Source: Anaerolineales bacterium (GTDB taxonomy: Bacteria; Chloroflexota; Anaerolineae; 4572-78; J111). From it: a stretch of 64,000 bases of DNA. Positions 7,492 through 16,651 of this stretch are shown piece by piece; the first letter of the stretch is position 1, and each line of letters begins with the position of its first letter. The notes beneath the pieces were generated by a model. It saw only the letters and a list, made by a program, of their open reading frames with translations, was not told the DNA's origin and made no database searches. The stretch spans positions 248,001-312,000 of the forward strand of contig JACKAU010000011.1 in NCBI GenBank assembly GCA_020634855.1, in the 5' to 3' direction. Position numbers and translations under genes: made by a program.

Positions 7492-10368
7492 ATGTTAACT
7501 TATAAAAGAGTACTCTTTTTTCTAGCCGCCGCTGTGGTTTTAACCGGCTGTCAACTCGATGCCGAAAATCGACGCTTAACCTGGCTGGGTTATCCGACCG
7601 ACACGCCGACCGCTACTCCTGCGCCGCCGACCGCAACCCCAACGTCCACGCCAACCCAGACCGCAACTCCGACCCCCAGCCCCACCTTCACCCCATCGCC
7701 CACGCCGACCGAAACACCTGTTCCCAGCGACCGGCTGTCGACAGCGCAGAGCGCCTACGTCAGCGGCGATTATGAAACCGCTCGGGTTGAATATGATCGT
7801 CTCCTGGCCGATCCCGGCGCTTCGGCCGATGAGCAGCGCCTGGCTTTGCATTGGCGCGGCCGCAGCGAAGTAGCGCTGGGCGACAATGCGGCGGCCGTCG
7901 CATCGCTGGAGCAGTTCTTACAGCAGTACCCGACCGACAGTCTGGCTCGTGCGGCGCAATTTGATTTAGGCCAGGCTTACGAAGCCTTAGGCCAACCCAC
8001 CGAAGCGACCACGGCCTATCAAGCTTCAATCATCCCCAACGATCCGACCAACGTCTACATTTTCGAGCGCATCGGCGATCTTTGGTTCCGAACCGGAGCC
8101 TACACCGAAACCATCGCCGCCTACCAAGCCGGGATCGACTCGACGGAGGATGACAGTTTTAAAGTTCACCTGCGGGAGAGTATGGCCGCCACGGAATTAC
8201 AACACGATCACTTAACCGCCGCCATCGATCAGTACGAGACCATCCTGAGTCTGGCCCAAATTGGGGCTTACCGAGCCAAAATTCTCAAACTTCTGGGCGA
8301 TGCCTTAACCGAAACCGGCGATAATGAAGCCGCTCAAGCACGTTATCTGGAAGCGGTGAATCTCTACCCGGACGCCTACGACAGCTACCTGGCGCTGGTC
8401 GAACTGGTGGTCAATGACAATGTTCCGGTCGATGATTTTCAGCGCGGCCTGGTCAACTACTACGCCGGATCATACCAGCCGGCTATCGCTGCTTTCGAGC
8501 GTTATCTGGCCACTCCGGCAGCGACCACCCCGCTAACCGGCACAACGACCTTGACGACGACAGAATCGATTACGGCCGAAGTTGAAACCGAACTGGAGGT
8601 GACTACGCCGCTGACCGGCACGACGGCCTTGACCAGCACCGAGTCAATCACGGCCGAAATCGAAGCCGAGCCAGAGGTACCCGCAATTCTAACCGGCACG
8701 ACGACCTTAACCCGCACGGAGTCAATCACGGCCAAAGTTGGGATTGAACCAGAATCGACCGCGCCAGTAACCGATACGACCATCCTGACGGGAACCCAAT
8801 CGATCACCCGCGAAGCTCTCATCGATGTGGAAGCGAGTGACCTTGTGACCCCCACCACAACCCTAACCACGACCGGAGCCGTGACCGCAACGATTGAACC
8901 GGCGCTGCCGCCTAAAGCAGAAGAAGCGCTATGGTTGATGGCCAAATCGTGGCAGGGGTTGGGCCAATATAACAGTGCAATGACCGTTTTTCAACGACTG
9001 ATTGAGACATTTCCAACTGGTTCGCACTGGAGTGAAGCCCACGTCGAAATCGGCCAATCGCTGATCAACCAGGGGAATTACGATCAGGCCGGGCAGTCCC
9101 TGCGCGATTTTGCCGCCGAGAACCCCGACGATCCTCTGGCCGATGAAGCCCTATGGCGACCGGCTATTCTGGCCATGAACTTAGACCAATTCGAAGAAGC
9201 TGAACCCTACTTGCTGGAATTGGCCGAAAAATATCCCAACAGCGACTACGCCAGCGACGCGCTCTACTGGGCCGGACAGGCGGCCTATCATCAGGAAGAT
9301 TATGAGACAGCCATCGACATCTGGACTAAACTGTATGATCGCTACCCCGATGGGCCATTAGTCAGTTTCGCCGGTTACTGGCGGGCTAAAACGCTGATGG
9401 AACTGGGGCGCGATGAAGAAGCCGAGAAAATTCTGACTGAATTGGTCGATGATCCCGCCGACTACTATCGTCTCCGGGCGCACGATCTGTTGACCGGCCA
9501 ACAGCCTCACTCCGTACCCGTTAGCTTGCCCACCCAAACTGATCTGGCCTCAGAGCAAGCGGAAGCCGAAACCTGGCTGCGAAGCTGGCTGCCCCCAGCC
9601 GAGGATGAGGCCGGTTCGGCTAATCTGGCCGAGGTCGATGAGACGATCCGGACCGATCCGGCTTTTCAACGCGGCGATACGTTGTGGCAGCTCGGCCTGC
9701 GCGATAAAGCGCTGGTTGAATTTGAAACGGTCAAAGAGAAGTTTTGGGACGATCCCCAAGCTATGTACCAACTGTCGCTCTATTTTAGAGATAAGTTGAT
9801 GGGACGACTCAGCATCCTGACCATCGAACGGCTGATCGATCTGTCGCCGGCCGAAGCGCCGGAGCAAACGCCGCTTTTTATTCAACACTTGTACTACCCG
9901 GTTTTGTTCGGTGAGTTGATCATCAAGGAAGCCGACGCCCTCGACATCGACCCGGCGCTGCTGATGGCTTTAATTCGCCAGGAAAGCCTATACGAATACT
10001 CAGCGGAGTCGATTGCCGGGGCCAGAGGCTTAGCCCAAGTCATGCCCACCACAGGCGAGTACATTGCTGAACGAAGCGACTTTGGCCCGTTCGATACCGG
10101 CCAACTGTGGCTGCCTTACATCAGCATCAAGTTCGGCGCGTGGTATATCAATCAACAGTTAGGCATTTTTGAGGATAATCAATTTGCGGCGTTGGCGGCC
10201 TACAATGCCGGCCCAGGCAATGTGTTGGAGTGGATCAAAGTATCCGATGACCTGGATATTTTTGTGGAGTCGATCCCCTATTGGGAGTCTCGAACCTATA
10301 TCAGGAAAATTTATGAGAATCTGGCGGCGTATCGCCGGATTTACGGTGACGCGGCGGAGGGTCAGTAA
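7492..10368 (+). CDS. lipoprotein TPR / lytic murein transglycosylase
   Basis: A lipoprotein of 958 residues predicted to cleave peptidoglycan glycan strands. The signal peptide ends in the lipobox LTGC (about residues 17-20). A Thr/Pro linker (about 35-75) is followed by TPR helices, a Thr-rich insert made of repeats (about 346-473), more TPR units, and a C-terminal SLT domain (about 820-945). That domain has ALIRQESLYEYSAESIAGARGLAQVMP, with the catalytic Glu in RQES, and AYNAGPGNV. The overall plan is like Slt70 with an added linker and insert. It stands alone between divergent neighbours. Confidence 0.92.
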   Translation: MLTYKRVLFFLAAAVVLTGCQLDAENRRLTWLGYPTDTPTATPAPPTATPTSTPTQTATPTPSPTFTPSPTPTETPVPSDRLSTAQSAYVSGDYETARVEYDRLLADPGASADEQRLALHWRGRSEVALGDNAAAVASLEQFLQQYPTDSLARAAQFDLGQAYEALGQPTEATTAYQASIIPNDPTNVYIFERIGDLWFRTGAYTETIAAYQAGIDSTEDDSFKVHLRESMAATELQHDHLTAAIDQYETILSLAQIGAYRAKILKLLGDALTETGDNEAAQARYLEAVNLYPDAYDSYLALVELVVNDNVPVDDFQRGLVNYYAGSYQPAIAAFERYLATPAATTPLTGTTTLTTTESITAEVETELEVTTPLTGTTALTSTESITAEIEAEPEVPAILTGTTTLTRTESITAKVGIEPESTAPVTDTTILTGTQSITREALIDVEASDLVTPTTTLTTTGAVTATIEPALPPKAEEALWLMAKSWQGLGQYNSAMTVFQRLIETFPTGSHWSEAHVEIGQSLINQGNYDQAGQSLRDFAAENPDDPLADEALWRPAILAMNLDQFEEAEPYLLELAEKYPNSDYASDALYWAGQAAYHQEDYETAIDIWTKLYDRYPDGPLVSFAGYWRAKTLMELGRDEEAEKILTELVDDPADYYRLRAHDLLTGQQPHSVPVSLPTQTDLASEQAEAETWLRSWLPPAEDEAGSANLAEVDETIRTDPAFQRGDTLWQLGLRDKALVEFETVKEKFWDDPQAMYQLSLYFRDKLMGRLSILTIERLIDLSPAEAPEQTPLFIQHLYYPVLFGELIIKEADALDIDPALLMALIRQESLYEYSAESIAGARGLAQVMPTTGEYIAERSDFGPFDTGQLWLPYISIKFGAWYINQQLGIFEDNQFAALAAYNAGPGNVLEWIKVSDDLDIFVESIPYWESRTYIRKIYENLAAYRRIYGDAAEGQ
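8527..8910 (+). repeat. five imperfect 26-residue Thr-rich coding repeats
   Basis: Within the transglycosylase gene about five units of roughly 78 bp encode variants of LTGTTTLTTTESITAEVE followed by an acidic tail. The first three are closest to each other; the last two have diverged. They interrupt the TPR array and look like a flexible spacer that grew by tandem duplication. Confidence 0.75.
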
Positions 10369-10384
10369 TAGCTGCAAAAATGGT

Positions 10385-10412
10385 TTGACGATACCGTAAA
10401 TCATGGTATAGT
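10385..10412 (+). promoter_or_regulatory. predicted promoter upstream of the GT4 genes
   Basis: TTGACG at 10385-10390, a 16-bp spacer and TATAGT at 10407-10412: a near-consensus sigma70-type promoter about 100 bp before the first glycosyltransferase. Confidence 0.5.
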
Positions 10413-10451
10413 AAGGTGTCAATAACGCCGCACCTTGGGTCGATGATGCCC

Positions 10452-10486
10452 CTCTGCTACCATACATGGTTCGGCAGAGTTTTTTT
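10452..10486 (+). terminator. intrinsic terminator or attenuator before the GT4 genes
   Basis: A CTCTGC/GCAGAG stem with an inner CCAT/ATGG stem is followed by seven T residues. It may end the transglycosylase transcript, but it lies downstream of the promoter at 10385-10412, so it could also attenuate the glycosyltransferase transcript. Confidence 0.6.
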
Positions 10487-10512
10487 AATTTATGGAAAGG
10501 TGATTTTTCTCC

Positions 10513-11631
10513 ATGCGCATTGGCATCGACGCGCGCCTAGTGTACTACAATCCGGCCGGAATCGGCGAATATATTGTTCAGCTTGTCAATGCCCTCGCCA
10601 AGCTCAAAACTGAAGATGAATTCGTATTATTGCAAAGCCGAAAAGATTCCAAAACGATCATTGAGGAGAACGGTTTTCAGCGAAAATCATTGTGGACTCC
10701 TAGTCATAATCGCTTTGAACAACCGGCCTTAAGTTTTGAAATTTCCCGGCTGGGCTTAGATTTGCTGCACAGCCCGGATTTCATCCCGCCGTTTCGGCGC
10801 AATTGTAAGTCGGTTATCACTATTCACGATCTGGCTTTTTTGCTCTACCCCCATTTTCTAACTAAAGAAAGCGCTCACTATTATGGTCAAATCGACCAGG
10901 CCTGGCGCAAAACCGATCACATTATAGCCGTGTCGGAGGCGACCAAACGGGATAGTATTAGAATGCTAGGCGTCCCTGATAAAAAGATCACCGTTATTCA
11001 CGAAGCGGCCAATCCAATTTATCGCCAATTGCCGCCTCGCCAGGTGCAAGAGCATCTTCAGCAGAAATATAATTTCGGTTATAACTACATTTTGTTTGTT
11101 AGCACTATCGAGCCTCGCAAAAATCTGCCGGGCTTGCTGCAAGCCTATCGCCGCTTGCGGGATGAATATAAGCGTCAAGAGTTGTTGGTTCTGGCCGGAG
11201 CCAACGGCTGGCTGTGGGAAGAAGTGTACGAGACGGTTAATAAACTGCACCTGGAAGATCACGTAGTGTTCTTGGGGCGCGTTTCCTCACAAGATTTAGT
11301 CTATCTCTACAATGGGGCCTGCATGCTGGTCCATCCCTCATTCTATGAGGGGTTTGGTTTAACCACCCTGGAAGCCATGATGTGTGGTACGCCCGTCATT
11401 GCATCCAACACCTCCGCCCTGCCGGAGATTGTGGGTGATGCGGCCGTTCTGGTTGATCCGCACGATATCGATGGCCTGACTGTTTCGATGTGGCGTCTAC
11501 TGACCGATAAAGAACAAAAACAACTTTACATTCATAAAGGTCTCAAACGGGCCAAAAAATTCTCCTGGGAGAAGGCGGCCAGACGTACGCTAGAAATATA
11601 CCATAAAGTAGGTAAAGGGCAGCTAAAATAG
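10513..11631 (+). CDS. GT4-family glycosyltransferase
   Basis: A retaining GT-B glycosyltransferase of 372 residues. The N-terminal acceptor domain begins MRIGIDARLVYYNPAGIGEY, the common opening of RfaB/mannosyltransferase-like GT4 enzymes. The donor-binding C-terminal domain has STIEPRKNLPGLL and the EX7E motif in YEGFGLTTLEAMMCGTPVIAS. The start is supported by AAAGGTG upstream. It forms a pair with a second GT4 gene 36 bp downstream. No transmembrane segment is visible. The sugar and acceptor cannot be told from sequence. Confidence 0.9.
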   Translation: MRIGIDARLVYYNPAGIGEYIVQLVNALAKLKTEDEFVLLQSRKDSKTIIEENGFQRKSLWTPSHNRFEQPALSFEISRLGLDLLHSPDFIPPFRRNCKSVITIHDLAFLLYPHFLTKESAHYYGQIDQAWRKTDHIIAVSEATKRDSIRMLGVPDKKITVIHEAANPIYRQLPPRQVQEHLQQKYNFGYNYILFVSTIEPRKNLPGLLQAYRRLRDEYKRQELLVLAGANGWLWEEVYETVNKLHLEDHVVFLGRVSSQDLVYLYNGACMLVHPSFYEGFGLTTLEAMMCGTPVIASNTSALPEIVGDAAVLVDPHDIDGLTVSMWRLLTDKEQKQLYIHKGLKRAKKFSWEKAARRTLEIYHKVGKGQLK

Positions 11632-11667
11632 GTATAATAGTAGAAACAGTTACCTATGAAGAGATGA

Positions 11668-12879
11668 ATGCGAATCTTATTGTTGACCCCGCAGCGCCCC
11701 TACCCGCCTCATCAGGGTACGACGCTAAGGAACTTTAACCTTATAAAAGAGCTGGCCAAACGCCATTCGGTTTGTCTGCTGACATTTTTAGAGCCTGATC
11801 AAAATTCAACCGATCATGGCCCGCTGGTCGATTATTGCCAGTGGATCGATACGATCCCCATTACCCCCCGCCCGACCCAACTACGTCTGCGCCAGATGCT
11901 CACCACCCAGCGCCCGGATATGAGCTGGCGGCTTTGGTCGCCCGCGTTTGCCGAACGGCTGGCCCAACGGCTCAAAGAAGACCGGTTTGATGTGGTCGAG
12001 ATAGAGGGCATCGAGATGACCCCCTACCTCAGCGTCATCGAAGCCGCGCGTCCCCGCCCCCTGAAAGTGTATGATGCTCATAATGCCGAATGGATCCTGC
12101 AAAAGCGGGCCTTTCTGGCCGATATCAAAACTCCGGCCCGGTGGGTCGCCGCCCTTTACAGTTGGATCCAATGGCATCGCCTCTATCGCTACGAGGCCGA
12201 CGTGATGAAGCGCGTCGATCACACCATTGCTATGTCCTATCCCGATAAAGCCGCACTCCATGAAATTACGCCCAATGTCTCAATTACCGTGGTGCCTAAT
12301 GGCGTTGATCTGGATGCCTATCGTCATTTTAGAGGCACACCGATTCATTTTGATTTGATTTTCACCGGTAAAATGGATTTTCGGCCCAACATCGATGCGG
12401 CTCTATGGTTTGGACAGCACGTGCTGCCGCTCATTCAAACGGCTCGTCCCAAAACCACATTTGCCATTGTGGGGCAGCGCCCGCATCCCCGGCTGGACGT
12501 TCTGCGCGATAACCCCGGCATTACCATCACCGGCTACGTTGACGATATCCGGCCTTACATTGCCGGGGCGACCATCTACGTTGTACCGCTGCGTGTTGGC
12601 GGGGGGACGCGTCTCAAAATTATGGAAGCGATGGCGATGGGTAAAGCTATCGTCTCAACCAGCGTCGGCGCCGAGGGATTCCCGGTGGTCAACGGACAAG
12701 AGTTAATTCTGGCCGATGATCCGGCCATGTTTGCCCAGGCTGTTCTCAAATTACTCGGCACCCCCATGCGCCGGCTGGAGTTGGGTCGAGCCGGCCGGGA
12801 TTTGGCGCACGCCAACTACGGTTGGGAATCGCTGGTTCCCCGTTTAGAGCGAATCTACTACGAATTTCAAAATAGTTAG
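11668..12879 (+). CDS. GT4-family glycosyltransferase
   Basis: A GT-B glycosyltransferase of 403 residues beginning MRILLLTPQRPYPPHQGTTLRNFNL. This is the type often called sugar transferase of the PEP-CTERM/EpsH or WsaF kind. The C-terminal half has GKMDFRPNIDAALWF and the donor-site stretch VGGGTRLKIMEAMAMGKAIVS. It follows the preceding GT4 gene closely and probably shares its transcript, although a TATAAT box at about 11633 may give an internal promoter. Substrate unknown. Confidence 0.88.
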   Translation: MRILLLTPQRPYPPHQGTTLRNFNLIKELAKRHSVCLLTFLEPDQNSTDHGPLVDYCQWIDTIPITPRPTQLRLRQMLTTQRPDMSWRLWSPAFAERLAQRLKEDRFDVVEIEGIEMTPYLSVIEAARPRPLKVYDAHNAEWILQKRAFLADIKTPARWVAALYSWIQWHRLYRYEADVMKRVDHTIAMSYPDKAALHEITPNVSITVVPNGVDLDAYRHFRGTPIHFDLIFTGKMDFRPNIDAALWFGQHVLPLIQTARPKTTFAIVGQRPHPRLDVLRDNPGITITGYVDDIRPYIAGATIYVVPLRVGGGTRLKIMEAMAMGKAIVSTSVGAEGFPVVNGQELILADDPAMFAQAVLKLLGTPMRRLELGRAGRDLAHANYGWESLVPRLERIYYEFQNS

Positions 12880-12898
12880 AGCCGCAGCGTTGATATTC

Positions 12899-12927
12899 TT
12901 GGGTTGAGTGCCGGATTGTGGTACAAT
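12899..12927 (+). promoter_or_regulatory. possible secA promoter
   Basis: TTGGGT, a 17-bp spacer and TACAAT, about 75 bp before the secA start. Moderate match to a sigma70-type promoter. Confidence 0.35.
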
Positions 12928-13001
12928 CATAGGATTAGGATTAACCCTGTGATAGTTCAACTTGCTTAGATCAGTTGCTTGTATTGGATGGAGTGGAGTC
13001 A

Positions 13002-16000
13002 ATGTTTAAAAGTATTATTAAGGCGGTCTTTGGCGACCCCAATTTAAAAGAAATCAACCGGCTTAGTCCGATTGTAGAAGAAATTAATGATCTTGGTCCT
13101 GAAATGGAGGCCAAAAGCAATGCCGAATTGCAGGAGATGCTGGCCGAGTTTCGCCGCGATTTGCAAGAGCAAACTCACGAAGAGCGCGTGCGAATGCACG
13201 AGCTACGCCGGCAAGTGACCGAAGCCACCGGCAAAGAACGCCAACGGCTGCAAATTCAACTCGATCAGGCGGAAAAACAACTACTTAAGTTGGAGAGCGA
13301 ATTGCTGGACGACATCTTGCCTGAGGTCTTCGCTGCGGTGCGGGAGATGAGCCGGCGCACTATTGGCTTACGTCATTATGATGTACAGTTGGTTGGGGGA
13401 ATGATCATCCACCAAGGTAAGGTGGTAGAGATGCGCACCGGGGAAGGGAAAACCTTGGTCGCCACCGGGCCGACCGTGCTCAACGCGCTGATGGGGCGTG
13501 GCGTTCACGTAATTACCGTTAACGATTACCTGGCCAAGCGTGACTGCCAGTGGATGGGGCCAGTTTATCACCGGCTGGGCTTGTCGGTCAGCGTCATTCA
13601 AAACGCCGGCGGGCAGGGCGTCGACAAAGCCTCGTTCCAGTATGACCCCGATTACCAGAGCGATGATGATCGCTACCAAAATTTGCGCCCTATCACCCGC
13701 AAAGAAGCTTACCACTGCGATATCACCTACGGCACCAACAATGAATTCGGCTTCGATTATCTACGCGACAATATGGTGACCGACCTGAATCGGGTCACCC
13801 AGCGCGAGTTGCACTACGCCATCATCGACGAGGTCGATAACATTCTGATCGACGAGGCGCGAACGCCGCTAATTATCTCCGGGCAGGCGGAAGAGAGCAG
13901 TGAAATGTACCAGCGGTTTGCCCAGTTGGTGCGCCCACTGCGCCGCAGCAGCCAAGAAAGCGTCGATGACGAAGACATGGAACCGGATGGCGACTATGTC
14001 GTTGACGAGAAGGCGCGCATTTCCTACCTAACCGAACGCGGCATCGAACACATCGAAAACGCGCTGGGGGTTGAAAACCTGTATGAAGGTGAGAGCGCGG
14101 CGATGACCCCTTATCTAGACAACGCGCTGCGAGCACACGCGCTCTACAAGCTCGATGTCGATTACGTGGTGCAAAACGGGGAAGTGATTATTGTAGATGA
14201 CTTTACCGGCCGCTTAATGCACGGCCGGCGTTACAGTGAGGGGCTACACCAGGCCATCGAAGCCAAAGAGGGCGTTAAGGTCCAAAATGAAAGCTTCACC
14301 TGGGCAACTGTTACCTTCCAGAATCTTTTCCGAATGTATAACAAACTGGCCGGGATGACCGGTACAGCCGAAACTGAGTCAGAAGAATTTGGCGACATTT
14401 ATGAATTGGAAGTGGTGGTGCTGCCGACCAACGTTGAGTATCGCTCTATTCAAGGCTCGTTAACTGAAGAAACCCAAAAAGAAAATGGGGTCAAGGTAAC
14501 CACCTATCGCAACGACGATACCGGTGAATTTTTCTACAAACGGGTCGATTATCCCGATGTGGTTTATAAAAACCCCCAAGCCAAGTTCAAGGCGGTGATG
14601 GAGGAAATCAAGCATATGCAGGAGGCCGGCCAACCGGTCTTAGTCGGCACGATTGCCATCGAAACTTCGGAATATCTGTCTAACTTGCTCCAGCGAAACG
14701 GCGTCAAGCACGAAGTCCTCAACGCTAAGCAGCACGAACGAGAAGCCAGCATCATCACCCAGGCCGGCCGGCCCGGAGCGGTGACTATCGCCACCAACAT
14801 GGCCGGTCGTGGGGTTGACATTCTGTTAGGGGGCAATGCGGAGGGCTTAGCGCGTGACGAACTGCGCCGTCGGGGCATCGACTTGACCGAAGTTGAACCG
14901 GAAGTCTGGCAGCAAACTCTCGATAAGTGGGCCGCCTTGGTGGCCGAGGATAAAAAGAAGGTGCTGGAGTTAGGCGGCCTGCACGTAATCGGCACCGAAC
15001 GGCACGATGCGCGCCGGATCGACAACCAGTTGCGCGGTCGGGCCGGTCGACAGGGCGACCCCGGATCGAGCCGGTTTTATGTCTCGCTGCAAGATGATCT
15101 GATGCGTCGATTTGGCGGGCAAAACGTGGCCAATTTGATGGAGCGCTTTGGGGTTGAAGATGACATCCCCATCGAGGCCGGGATTGTCAGCAAATCGATT
15201 GAGAACTCTCAGACTAAGGTTGAAGGCCACAACTTTGACATCCGCAAGCAGTTGATCAAGTATGATGATGTGGTCAACCAGCAGCGGGAAGTGATGTACG
15301 CCGAGCGCCGCCGCATTTTGAGCAGCGCGAATATGAAAGACAGCATCCAAAACATGATCGCCGAGCATTTAAGTGGTCTGGTCGCCAGTTTGACTGCCGG
15401 CGATGTGGTTGAAGATTGGGATTTACCGGCGTTGCACAGCGCGGTGCGGACGGTCATGCCACTACCGGCTGAAATAACGACCAGCACCTGGGAAAATATG
15501 GCTCCCGATGAAATTGAGGATCAACTGCTGGATTTGGCCGAGAAAAACTATGAAGAAATGGAAGCAGCGGTAGGATCCGAGCAGTTGCGGTCGTTTGAAA
15601 AGCGATTAATGCTGCAAGTTCTTGACACCCTATGGGTCCGTCACCTAACCGCGCTCGATGCGCTGCGGCAAGGGATCGGGCTGCGAGCGATTGGCCAGCA
15701 AGACCCGTTGGTGTCCTTCCAAAAAGAAGGGTTCGAGATGTTCGGCCAACTGCGAGATACTATTAAAGATGAAGTGGTCCATCGCGCCTTCCGGCCAACA
15801 GTTACGGTTAGAGAAGCACCTCAGCCCAAAAATGTGCAAGCCATCCATCCCAGCGCTTCAGCCGCCGGCGTCACCGCTGAAACGGCCGGAGCCACACCGC
15901 AAGCCCCCACCCCGGTACGAGTCCAAAAGACGCCGGGCCGAAACGATCTCTGCTACTGCGGCAGCGGCAAAAAATATAAACATTGCCATATGAAATCGGA

Positions 16001-16094
16001 TTTGTTAGCCAGCAACGGCAGCGACGGGGCCACAGACGGCAAAGCGGCCGCCGGCGGCTCAAAAAAGAAAAAACGGGCGCGAGCGCGACGTTAG
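13002..16094 (+). CDS. secA: protein translocase ATPase SecA
   Basis: The ATPase motor of Sec-dependent export, at the inner face of the membrane with SecYEG. The start is the ATG at 13002 behind GGAGTGGAG, giving 1030 residues. Walker A is in EMRTGEGKT (about 145-151), and DEVDNILIDEARTPLIISG carries the Walker B/DEAD-like motif. The preprotein cross-linking region and the helical scaffold are present. The C-terminal SEC-C zinc motif CYCGSGKKYKHCH is followed by a Lys/Arg-rich tail. The Walker A lies about 40 residues later than in E. coli because of an extra charged, coiled-coil-like N-terminal stretch (about 57-100). Confidence 0.98.
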   Translation: MFKSIIKAVFGDPNLKEINRLSPIVEEINDLGPEMEAKSNAELQEMLAEFRRDLQEQTHEERVRMHELRRQVTEATGKERQRLQIQLDQAEKQLLKLESELLDDILPEVFAAVREMSRRTIGLRHYDVQLVGGMIIHQGKVVEMRTGEGKTLVATGPTVLNALMGRGVHVITVNDYLAKRDCQWMGPVYHRLGLSVSVIQNAGGQGVDKASFQYDPDYQSDDDRYQNLRPITRKEAYHCDITYGTNNEFGFDYLRDNMVTDLNRVTQRELHYAIIDEVDNILIDEARTPLIISGQAEESSEMYQRFAQLVRPLRRSSQESVDDEDMEPDGDYVVDEKARISYLTERGIEHIENALGVENLYEGESAAMTPYLDNALRAHALYKLDVDYVVQNGEVIIVDDFTGRLMHGRRYSEGLHQAIEAKEGVKVQNESFTWATVTFQNLFRMYNKLAGMTGTAETESEEFGDIYELEVVVLPTNVEYRSIQGSLTEETQKENGVKVTTYRNDDTGEFFYKRVDYPDVVYKNPQAKFKAVMEEIKHMQEAGQPVLVGTIAIETSEYLSNLLQRNGVKHEVLNAKQHEREASIITQAGRPGAVTIATNMAGRGVDILLGGNAEGLARDELRRRGIDLTEVEPEVWQQTLDKWAALVAEDKKKVLELGGLHVIGTERHDARRIDNQLRGRAGRQGDPGSSRFYVSLQDDLMRRFGGQNVANLMERFGVEDDIPIEAGIVSKSIENSQTKVEGHNFDIRKQLIKYDDVVNQQREVMYAERRRILSSANMKDSIQNMIAEHLSGLVASLTAGDVVEDWDLPALHSAVRTVMPLPAEITTSTWENMAPDEIEDQLLDLAEKNYEEMEAAVGSEQLRSFEKRLMLQVLDTLWVRHLTALDALRQGIGLRAIGQQDPLVSFQKEGFEMFGQLRDTIKDEVVHRAFRPTVTVREAPQPKNVQAIHPSASAAGVTAETAGATPQAPTPVRVQKTPGRNDLCYCGSGKKYKHCHMKSDLLASNGSDGATDGKAAAGGSKKKKRARARR

Positions 16095-16273
16095 CGATAA
16101 ATTTGAGTTCTGTTGCATATTACGCCCAAAAATGATAATATTGAATTAGCTGTCTGTCCAATGAGGCAGATAAAGACACTTACCTGTTGTTCAGCGCGGG
16201 GCAGCTCCCTAAAGCACATCTGTTATGTGAAACTAGCTTGAGTTTTTCGAACCAAGTTAAGGAGGACACGACA

Positions 16274-16651
16274 TTGGCCTCAAATGAAGATGATTTCACG
16301 GCTCGTCTAATGGACGACATGGATCCGGTTCTGCTTGATTTCGTCAAAACCAAAGTAAATTCTTTCATTAAGTGGGATCTGGTGAGATTTTTCCATGAAA
16401 ATCCTAATACCGCTGATACCGTGGAAAATATCGCCAAATATGCCGGGCGAAATGTCACAGCTGTAGAGCCAGAACTGGATGAACTGGTTCACGACGAGAT
16501 CATGGAAAAAAGGCTACTAGGCGATACGCCCATTTATCAGTTAGTGACCGATGAAGCTATGCGCGACCTGGTCGATAAATTCATCTCGGCCTGTGAAGAT
16601 CGACACTTTCGAGTCAAAGCGGTGTATCACATTATTAGAGGGATGCGCTGA
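16274..16651 (+). CDS. winged-helix-like small protein, partner of KaiC-like ATPase
   Basis: A protein of 125 residues that probably starts at the TTG at 16274, because AAGGAGGA ends about eight bases upstream. The segment FIKWDLVRFFHENPNTADTVENIAKYAGRNVTAVEPELDELV reads as a winged helix-turn-helix fold (helix, ENIAKYAG turn, recognition helix). An acidic N-terminus and a helical C-terminus flank it. Its TGA overlaps the ATG of the KaiC-like gene by one base, so the two are translationally coupled. It may be a DNA-binding or adaptor subunit; no ligand site is recognisable. Confidence 0.75.
   Translation: MASNEDDFTARLMDDMDPVLLDFVKTKVNSFIKWDLVRFFHENPNTADTVENIAKYAGRNVTAVEPELDELVHDEIMEKRLLGDTPIYQLVTDEAMRDLVDKFISACEDRHFRVKAVYHIIRGMR

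Noticed and set aside
8527..8910. Regular repeats that could suggest CRISPR
   Set aside because: They are in-frame degenerate coding repeats of 78 bp without spacers, inside the transglycosylase gene.
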